Shown here in pieces: positions 33,674 through 39,195 of a stretch of DNA of 39,195 nt. Each line of letters starts with the position of its first letter. Position 1 is the first letter of the stretch. The notes under the pieces were generated by a model. That model saw only the letters and a list, made by a program, of their open reading frames with translations, ran no database searches and had not been told where the DNA came from. The position numbers were made by a program, and so were the translations under genes. Origin of the DNA: JBFMHP01 sp040752855 (GTDB taxonomy: Bacteria; Pseudomonadota; Gammaproteobacteria; RBG-16-57-12); assembly GCA_040752855.1 (NCBI GenBank), contig JBFMHP010000028.1:1-39195 (forward strand). The letters are read 5' to 3'.

Positions 33674-34516
33674 TTGGCAAAGCGCAATCGTCAGTTCGAT
33701 GAAGCGAAGGTGCAGCGATACTTCGCAGAGGGTCGAGGACAGGGCTCAGGCAAGGACTACCGACCCTGGCTGAAGATTCATGATGTGCCCTCGCTCGGTC
33801 GCGTACACCGCGTGGTAGGTATGACGACTGGCAGGATACACCATCTTATGTCGGATGGTGAGTGGCGATACTTCATTCAATGCGACTGGGATGATGAGGT
33901 CACAGACATCAGAGAGCAGTTCCCGCTTGATCGAATGGAGACCCTCAAGATCGCGAACAAGCTGGGAATCAAGCATCCCGCCACGACGGACGGAACTCCC
34001 TATCCGCTTACCACTGACTTCTTACTGGTGCTGGGAAAGAACGAAACTCGCAGGCTCACGGCGCGTACTTACAAGATGAAGGATGATGATTTGGACGAGC
34101 GAACGCGGGAAAAGCTAGAAATCGAACGTCGGTATTGGAAGACAAAGGGAGTCGATTGGGCCATGGTCAACGAGACGAACGTCAATCACGTGCTGGTACG
34201 CAATGTGGAGTCGTTGTACGGATTTCATGATCTAACCGGCCTTTCGGCTCCGGAGCCGTGGAGTTTCCAGCAGCTAGCACGTGAATTCTGTGAACGTTTC
34301 GGCGCGGATGATGCGCCAACACTCGGAGATCTATGTCGCTCTATCGATGCGGATTTCGGGCTGAGTAATGACGAGACCTTCGTCGTTGCGCGGCATCTGC
34401 TGGCACGCAAGATGTTGCTTACCGATATGAGCGACCCCACGCCATTTGCGTTGCGCAGCTTGGCTGGCTTAAGCCTTACGTTACCTTCGGAGTCTGTCAA
34501 TGGCGCTGCTGAATAA
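33674..34516 (+). CDS. tnsA: Tn7-like transposase endonuclease subunit TnsA
   Basis: 280 residues from the TTG at 33674, which has GGGAG 7 nt upstream and gives MAKRNRQF, matching the Tn7 TnsA start. An ATG at 33644 would add ten residues with no match. Tn7-like blocks are GRGQGSGKDYRPWL, SDGEW, DIREQFPL, LGIKHP and REKLEIERRYW. The catalytic set aligns with Tn7 E63, D114, K132 and E149 as Glu63, Asp115, Lys134 and Glu151, so an active restriction-enzyme-like fold is expected. It cuts the 5' ends of the element, enabling cut-and-paste with TnsB. The gene overlaps tnsB by 17 bp. Confidence 0.95.
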   Translation: MAKRNRQFDEAKVQRYFAEGRGQGSGKDYRPWLKIHDVPSLGRVHRVVGMTTGRIHHLMSDGEWRYFIQCDWDDEVTDIREQFPLDRMETLKIANKLGIKHPATTDGTPYPLTTDFLLVLGKNETRRLTARTYKMKDDDLDERTREKLEIERRYWKTKGVDWAMVNETNVNHVLVRNVESLYGFHDLTGLSAPEPWSFQQLAREFCERFGADDAPTLGDLCRSIDADFGLSNDETFVVARHLLARKMLLTDMSDPTPFALRSLAGLSLTLPSESVNGAAE

Positions 34517-36647
34517 CACCGTATTTCAGCGAGAAGATACGCGCTACCGCGTCCTCTCGGTATATGCGAATAAACATGTGTTCGTGATCCGCATCGATGA
34601 TGCCATGGCCTTGCCCGAGATAATTCACTATGAGGCATTGGTGGACGAGATCGCATCTGGCGCAGTAAAGCTTATTGACGACCCGAAGTTGCCTCGTCTG
34701 TTGAGCGATGAGGCGTTGTCTGACGCAGAGCGTAAAGTTCGCGATCGCGCGTGGAATTGCATCCAGCCGTTAGTAGAAAAGATCCCAGATATTTTCCGTC
34801 CCAAGGCTAGATCTGTGTTGGTAGCCGCAAGGATGGTGGAAATGCATGTCTCACGTCAGGCGATATACGGGTGGTTAAGGCGGTATTGGATGCGCGGGAT
34901 GATACCCGCGGCTTTAGTGGCGGACTACGCTCACTGCGGTGCTAAAGGGGTGGCCCGTCTTGGGGGAGATAAGAAACGAGGTCGGCCGCGCAGCCTTTCT
35001 ACAGGTCGTGGTGTAAATATTGATTACGACACTCTGCGCATCATGCGAACGGCATGGGCCAAGTATATGGCTAATCAGACCCGAGGATCGCTGCGGCGGG
35101 CCTATAACTGGATGTTAATGCATGGTTTTCCGGATGATGTGGTGGTGATAACGCGGGTGAGCCAACAGGTTACGGTGAAGATAATTAATCCCGAGCGCCT
35201 GCCGAGTTTTGATCAGTTTGAGTACCACTTCAAGAAGGAAAACAACCTTGCGGCACGAAAGCTTAGTAAACACGGTGCCCGCAAGTTTGAGCAGCTGTTT
35301 CGGCAGTTGCTGAAAAACTCTCTGAGCGAAGTGCGCGGGCCAGGCTCTCGTTATCAGATCGACGCGACTATTGCGGATACTTATATTGTCTCTCGCCTCG
35401 CCCGTAATCGCATCGTGGGTCGCCCGACGGTGTATCTCGTGATTGATGTGTTCAGCAGGATGATTGTCGGCATCTATGTGGGATTGGAGCCGCCAAGCTG
35501 GATAGCGGCGATTATGGCTCTTCTCAATGCGGCTGAAGATAAAGTCAAGTATTGTGCTCGCTATGGGATCGATATCACTCCTGAGCAGTGGCCAGCGAGT
35601 GAATTGCCGCTCGCCATTCTTGGCGATCGGGGGGAAATGGAGTCCAAGATGGCAGATACATTAGCCACGGCCTTCAATATCCAGGTAGAAAATGCTCCCC
35701 CGTATCGTGGAGACGCTAAGGGGATCGTTGAGCGACATTTTCGGTCTGTCCAAGCGGACTTCGGGGAGTTTGTGCCAGGCTATGTGGAAAAGGGTGTCAA
35801 AAAACGTGGTGGGCCTGACTATCGTTTAGATGCCGCGCTAACTATAGAAGAGTTTACAAAAATAATTATCTACTCGGTGCTGGATGCAAATCTTCGAGTG
35901 CGACGCGACTATCCTGGCGAAGCCGGTATCGCTGAGTCAAATATCCCCCATTCGCCCTTGGCCCTTTGGCAATGGGGAAAAGACCACTTTCGCAGCGATG
36001 CGCGCCGGTTCGATATGCAGTATGTCAAGGTCAATTTACTGCCACAGAAAAAGGTTAAGGTGACCAGAAAGGGTCTTAAATTCCAAAGAGGCTTGTATTA
36101 TTTCAACACTGAGATCGTGAAGGAGCACTGGTATTTCCGAGCCCAGGAGACTGGCGAGGAGCTTAAAGCGGCATATCACCCAATGGATATGACGATGATC
36201 TATGTCATTTCGCCAGTTGACCGTGCCCGATTTTATCGTTGTGACTTAGTAAATCATTGCCATCAGTTTTCTGGAATGGCGTTGTCGGAAGTGGTTGAGC
36301 TCGGGCGACAGCAACGAGTCGTATCAGCTTGGGATCAACAGGACACGCAACCGCAGTCGCTATCTCATCAACGGAACATCGAAAACATAATCGACGTTGC
36401 CAGAATACGTGCGAAAAAGGAGCGTGACCCCTCTCTGAGCGCTGCTGAGCGCACACGAGGTATCAGGGCTAATCGGCTAGAGGAACGACAGGATGGCCGG
36501 GGCGAGCACGTTACCGCATTTGGTCTTGGGCAGTCTGTCGAAGCATCAAACGTCACCGCCCGTGCGATGCCTATTGATCCAGACGAGGTAGCAGAGATGG
36601 ATGAGCTCGCAGAAATAAAAAACAGAAGACTGCCCAAGCCTGAGTGA
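34500..36647 (+). CDS. tnsB: Tn7-like DDE transposase TnsB
   Basis: 715 residues (Tn7 TnsB about 702). N-terminal DNA-binding helical domains include VSRQAIYGWLRRYW and the basic stretch GGDKKRGRPRSL. The RNase H-fold catalytic core has Asp288 (YQIDATIADTY), Asp376 (AILGDRGEM) and Glu411 (GIVERHF). The spacings of 88 and 35 are identical to those of Tn7 TnsB D273/D361/E396. The C-terminal tail is acidic (DPDEVAEMDELAEI), like the TnsC-contacting tail of TnsB. It binds the end repeats and joins 3' ends to target DNA. It starts inside tnsA (17-bp overlap). Confidence 0.96.
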   Translation: MALLNNTVFQREDTRYRVLSVYANKHVFVIRIDDAMALPEIIHYEALVDEIASGAVKLIDDPKLPRLLSDEALSDAERKVRDRAWNCIQPLVEKIPDIFRPKARSVLVAARMVEMHVSRQAIYGWLRRYWMRGMIPAALVADYAHCGAKGVARLGGDKKRGRPRSLSTGRGVNIDYDTLRIMRTAWAKYMANQTRGSLRRAYNWMLMHGFPDDVVVITRVSQQVTVKIINPERLPSFDQFEYHFKKENNLAARKLSKHGARKFEQLFRQLLKNSLSEVRGPGSRYQIDATIADTYIVSRLARNRIVGRPTVYLVIDVFSRMIVGIYVGLEPPSWIAAIMALLNAAEDKVKYCARYGIDITPEQWPASELPLAILGDRGEMESKMADTLATAFNIQVENAPPYRGDAKGIVERHFRSVQADFGEFVPGYVEKGVKKRGGPDYRLDAALTIEEFTKIIIYSVLDANLRVRRDYPGEAGIAESNIPHSPLALWQWGKDHFRSDARRFDMQYVKVNLLPQKKVKVTRKGLKFQRGLYYFNTEIVKEHWYFRAQETGEELKAAYHPMDMTMIYVISPVDRARFYRCDLVNHCHQFSGMALSEVVELGRQQRVVSAWDQQDTQPQSLSHQRNIENIIDVARIRAKKERDPSLSAAERTRGIRANRLEERQDGRGEHVTAFGLGQSVEASNVTARAMPIDPDEVAEMDELAEIKNRRLPKPE

Positions 36648-36714
36648 GTTGGCCACGAGGCTCTGTTCAGTAAAGGGTAAACATATTTTTCGACGATTTA
36701 GTTAAGGGGAAGAA

Positions 36715-38229
36715 ATGAAGGAAAAACGGGTGTCATTTTCACGTGGCGAGACGATTATTGAGGCTTGTTATCGGAAATGCGAGGTAGACGACCATCTGGG
36801 CAATCCTCTTATCGAGGCCTTGCCTCCGATTCGTTCTCGGGAAGAGTGGTACCCACAGCTTGCCCGGCCAGTGACATTTCATCCAGATGAGAGGAATAGC
36901 CCGGCACACTTAAGAGCGGTCGGGGTTATGCGAATACAGAATTTGTTCCAAGTGTTACCTCGTCATGTTGATGTCGCCCGTCGCCTCGATCTGATTATTA
37001 GGCAGGGTTATGTCGGGCGAAATCCCGCTAATGCTGAGAGAGGTGAGATGCTGCAGCGGGCTTATCAGGCCATGCAGCTGGCGGGTAATGCTGACACGCA
37101 AGTAGTGTTTGGAGAGGACCAGCCAATGTTATCCAGTTCCCTGATAGGGGCTTCGGGAACGGGGAAAAGCACTACGATCGAGCGCATCTTGCGTGCTTTT
37201 CCACAGGTGATTGCGCACCCGGACTATGGGCTGCATCAGATTGTATGGCTTAAGGTCGATTGTCCCCAAGACGGGAGCATAAAGCAGCTTTGCGTCGATA
37301 TCATCAAAGAAATGGGGCGCCTATTGGATACCAATTTTCCTGAAAAAATTAATGAGCATATCGCTGCTAAATCGCTGGCTAATCGGGTCAAACATTATGC
37401 GAGTGTCTATTCGTTGGGCTTACTGGTTATTGATGAAATTCAGAACTTAAGTATTAAAAAATCAGGCGGCAAAGACACCATGCTCAACTTTTTCCAGGAG
37501 TTGTGCAATGTACTGCGTGTACCAGTCTTTATTATGGGGACATTGAAAGCCGCCAACATTCTGTCCATGGATTTTCGACATGCCAGGAGAAACGCGGTCG
37601 CTGGTTCATTTGTGTGGGATCCACTAGATAATGGAAGCGAGTGGGAGAGCTTGGTACAAGAGTTGTGGAAGTATCAGTGGCTGCAGGAATCCGGTGAGCT
37701 TACCGAAGAGATGATCGACTTCCTCCATCAGGAAACCCAAGGCATTGTCGGAGTGCTAACGGCCGTATTCACGATAGCTCAGCTGCGTGCCTTAGACAAA
37801 AAGCAAGAAGCAATGACCCAGGACCTGCTGCGCCGTGTCATGGATAAGGACTTTTTGCCGATCAAGCCTGCCCTTAATGCGATGCGATCGAGAGATCCGC
37901 GGAAGATGATGCAGTATCAGGATATGCTTTCTCATGATTTCATGGAGTATATGCGAAAGGAGCAGCTTGTTCTGGCCAGTCAGATAGAACAGAAGGTGAA
38001 AAGACAGAAGCCGACGGCATCTTCCTCTGCAGAGGCGCTAGCCTTGTCCACGCTGGAGACCATGGGATTCGACAGCCAAATAGCTGATGAGGCTTTGAAG
38101 CGCGCAAAGGAGGCAGGAGCAAAAAGCCGTACTGCGTTGGTGCAGCATGCCCTGGCCATCTTGTCTAACGTCGCAGACTCCGAGGAAGAAGATGATGATC
38201 CGGACGATCTCAGAAAGGGTGCTGGATGA
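36715..38229 (+). CDS. tnsC: Tn7-like AAA+ target regulator TnsC
   Basis: 504 residues with Shine-Dalgarno AGGGGAAG. Walker A is GASGTGKSTT (145-154) and Walker B is LLVIDEIQNLS (236-246). A Lys/Asp-rich C-terminal region ends SEEEDDDPDDLRKGAG. TnsC polymerises on DNA in the ATP state and links target-site proteins (TnsD/TniQ) to the TnsAB transposase. Its length is slightly below Tn7 TnsC (555). The gene is 67 bp after tnsB and overlaps the next start (ATGA). Confidence 0.94.
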   Translation: MKEKRVSFSRGETIIEACYRKCEVDDHLGNPLIEALPPIRSREEWYPQLARPVTFHPDERNSPAHLRAVGVMRIQNLFQVLPRHVDVARRLDLIIRQGYVGRNPANAERGEMLQRAYQAMQLAGNADTQVVFGEDQPMLSSSLIGASGTGKSTTIERILRAFPQVIAHPDYGLHQIVWLKVDCPQDGSIKQLCVDIIKEMGRLLDTNFPEKINEHIAAKSLANRVKHYASVYSLGLLVIDEIQNLSIKKSGGKDTMLNFFQELCNVLRVPVFIMGTLKAANILSMDFRHARRNAVAGSFVWDPLDNGSEWESLVQELWKYQWLQESGELTEEMIDFLHQETQGIVGVLTAVFTIAQLRALDKKQEAMTQDLLRRVMDKDFLPIKPALNAMRSRDPRKMMQYQDMLSHDFMEYMRKEQLVLASQIEQKVKRQKPTASSSAEALALSTLETMGFDSQIADEALKRAKEAGAKSRTALVQHALAILSNVADSEEEDDDPDDLRKGAG

Positions 38230-39080
38230 GGTTGTCTACGCGTTATCTGCCTAGGCCGTATCCAGATGAGCTGATCTACAGCATCATTGCACGCTGCGGT
38301 TTACATATGGGTGTTCGCAGCCCGAAGGCGCTTTTGCAGTACACGGTTGGTAGTCGCCAGATTGTTGCGTCGACCGATCTTCAGGGACGGTTGTCTTGTC
38401 TGGAGTGGGCTATCGTTGGCACGTGGCGGATGACGGTGGAGCAGGCAGTCCGCGCCCACACATTGCTCCCTTACTACGTTGCCTATCGTACGACCGCAGA
38501 TAAGAAGCGTTTTACAGCAGCTCTTCTGGCAGATAGACCGCAATTCCTTCATGTTGAACTAGGTATTTGTGCAGGCACCGTTCGCCTTTCGCCGGTGATG
38601 CGTTTTTGCCCGGCGTGCTCAGCGGAGGACGTAGCGAGGTACGGTGAAACATATTGGCGCCGACTCCACCAGATTCCCGGCGTCGTGGTCTGTCCCGAGC
38701 ATCAAGTTGTACTGCATGACACCAGCGTGCCAGCGCGTTCCCCGCGTCGCCACGACTTTACAGCATTGACGGTACAGGTGATTGAGCGCAGTCGACCGGC
38801 CTTAACCTTGACGGCGTCGGAAATGGATCTGGCCGTTGTCGTTGCCCAACGCAGCCGAGCGTTGCTTGATGACGGTTGTTCCCGCCAACGCGCGCAATGT
38901 CGTGCTATGTTCCAAAATAAACTTCGAGAGCGTGCTCTTTTTGAGGGTGATGGGCGTCTGAGCCATATCGACGCCGCATTTAGGGCATTTTACGGCGACG
39001 TACTGATAGGGCAGTTTGAAACCGTCCCTGTAGGCGCTGACGGCCTATCATGGCTTAAAGCGCTGGCGTATACTACCTAG
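38226..39080 (+). CDS. tnsD: TnsD/TniQ-family target-site protein, apparently C-terminally truncated
   Basis: 284 residues, coupled to tnsC by an ATGA overlap. The N-terminus (LPRPYPDELIYSIIARCGLH, SPKALLQ) aligns well with Tn7 TnsD. A zinc-binding CxxC...CxxH motif follows (Cys128, Cys131, Cys156, His159; context RFCPACSAEDVARYGETYW). Tn7 TnsD has about 508 residues. Here the frame stops at SWLKALAYTT, just where TnsD continues with its CWLKSIFRKHRK region. The whole C-terminal half, important for glmS recognition, is therefore missing. Either the gene was broken or this is a short TniQ working with another targeting protein outside the window. No TnsD-like continuation is seen after the stop. 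Confidence 0.88.
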   Translation: MRLSTRYLPRPYPDELIYSIIARCGLHMGVRSPKALLQYTVGSRQIVASTDLQGRLSCLEWAIVGTWRMTVEQAVRAHTLLPYYVAYRTTADKKRFTAALLADRPQFLHVELGICAGTVRLSPVMRFCPACSAEDVARYGETYWRRLHQIPGVVVCPEHQVVLHDTSVPARSPRRHDFTALTVQVIERSRPALTLTASEMDLAVVVAQRSRALLDDGCSRQRAQCRAMFQNKLRERALFEGDGRLSHIDAAFRAFYGDVLIGQFETVPVGADGLSWLKALAYTT

Positions 39081-39195
39081 GCCGCAGCAAAGGATACAGA
39101 TTGGTGTTCAAAGAATGATTTCACAAGCGCGATATTTTCCTTGATTGCTTGCAGATCATTGGTAGCCCGTTGCTTGAGAGACTCGCCCTCCTTCA
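39077..39195 (-). CDS. Unknown protein, C-terminal fragment (gene runs off window end)
   Basis: A minus-strand frame is open from the window edge to a TAG at 39079-39077. It encodes at least 38 residues (ESLKQRATNDLQAIKENIAL, then VKSFFEHQSVSFAAA). The composition and helical pattern look like a real C-terminus. Its stop overlaps the tnsD stop on the other strand within CCTAGG, so the two genes converge tail to tail. The family is not recognisable from this fragment. Confidence 0.45.
   Translation of the reverse strand, partial: KEGESLKQRATNDLQAIKENIALVKSFFEHQSVSFAAA

Larger units (their letters stand above)
29048..39195 (+). mobile_element. Tn7-like transposon inserted at attTn7 (distal end outside window)
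   Basis: The element starts TGTGCGCACGTAATAAAGT, which aligns gap-free with the Tn7 terminus TGTGGGCGGACAATAAAGT at 12 of 19 positions, including the TGTG tip and the ATAAAGT core. It sits at the standard distance downstream of glmS. It encodes TnsA, TnsB and TnsC plus a short TnsD/TniQ, transcribed away from glmS as in Tn7. Cargo lies between this end and tnsA: a DUF262/HEPN pair, a Uma2 nuclease, a tRNA-like gene and non-coding structure. Base composition drops clearly after 29048. The far end, and hence the total size, cannot be seen. Confidence 0.9.

Noticed and set aside
33674..39195. CRISPR-associated Tn7-like system
   Set aside because: No cas gene or CRISPR array is visible. The short TniQ alone is not enough, though the region beyond the window is unseen.
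38226..39195. Simple frameshift in tnsD
   Set aside because: None of the frames after the stop resembles the TnsD C-terminal half, and the opposite strand looks coding. This favours a true break or a native short form.

Overview
The window is a high-GC chromosomal segment from a gammaproteobacterium. The order mnmG-rsmG-parA-parB-atpZ-atpI-atpBEFHAGDC-glmU-glmS is the classic gammaproteobacterial origin-proximal arrangement. Species cannot be told from the sequence. No DnaA-box cluster or parS site was seen by eye, so oriC itself is probably outside the window.

Left part (1-13880), cell envelope. On the minus strand lie a truncated lipoprotein gene, a lipoprotein with a formylglycine-generating-enzyme-like (FGE/SUMF1-fold) domain, and a cardiolipin-synthase-like phospholipase D. 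On the plus strand lies a tightly coupled four-gene operon (2774-8391). It encodes a transglutaminase-like protein fused to about seven membrane helices, an ATP-grasp ligase, a membrane-anchored TPR protein and an outer-membrane beta-barrel. Together these could make and export, or attach, a peptide-like product across the envelope. Next come a 949-residue lipoprotein with two FGE-like domains and seven C-terminal propeller-type repeats (minus strand), an exported CXXCH/PKD protein, and an OmpA-like protein with thrombospondin-type-3 repeats.

Middle part (13881-29023), housekeeping core. It holds tRNA modification (mnmG), 16S rRNA methylation (rsmG), chromosome partition (parAB), the complete F1Fo ATP synthase operon with a sigma70-type promoter and a terminator, and the UDP-GlcNAc genes glmU and glmS. 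Two families of short dispersed inverted repeats sit between these genes.

Right part (29048-39195), a Tn7-like transposon inserted 24 bp after the glmS stop codon, at the classical attTn7 position. Its glmS-proximal end starts TGTGCGCACG and carries three 20-bp-spaced, nearly palindromic TnsB-type sites plus a fourth degenerate one. A cargo block follows: a DUF262 + HEPN gene pair (likely anti-phage or abortive-infection type), a small membrane ORF, a degenerate tRNA-Pro(CGG)-like gene, a Uma2-type nuclease and an inverted-repeat-rich non-coding block. Then come tnsA, tnsB, tnsC and a TnsD/TniQ gene that stops at 284 residues, about half the length of Tn7 TnsD, against a convergent gene that runs off the window. 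All TnsA and TnsB catalytic residues are present. The distal end of the element is outside the window. The element is visibly richer in AT than the host flank.
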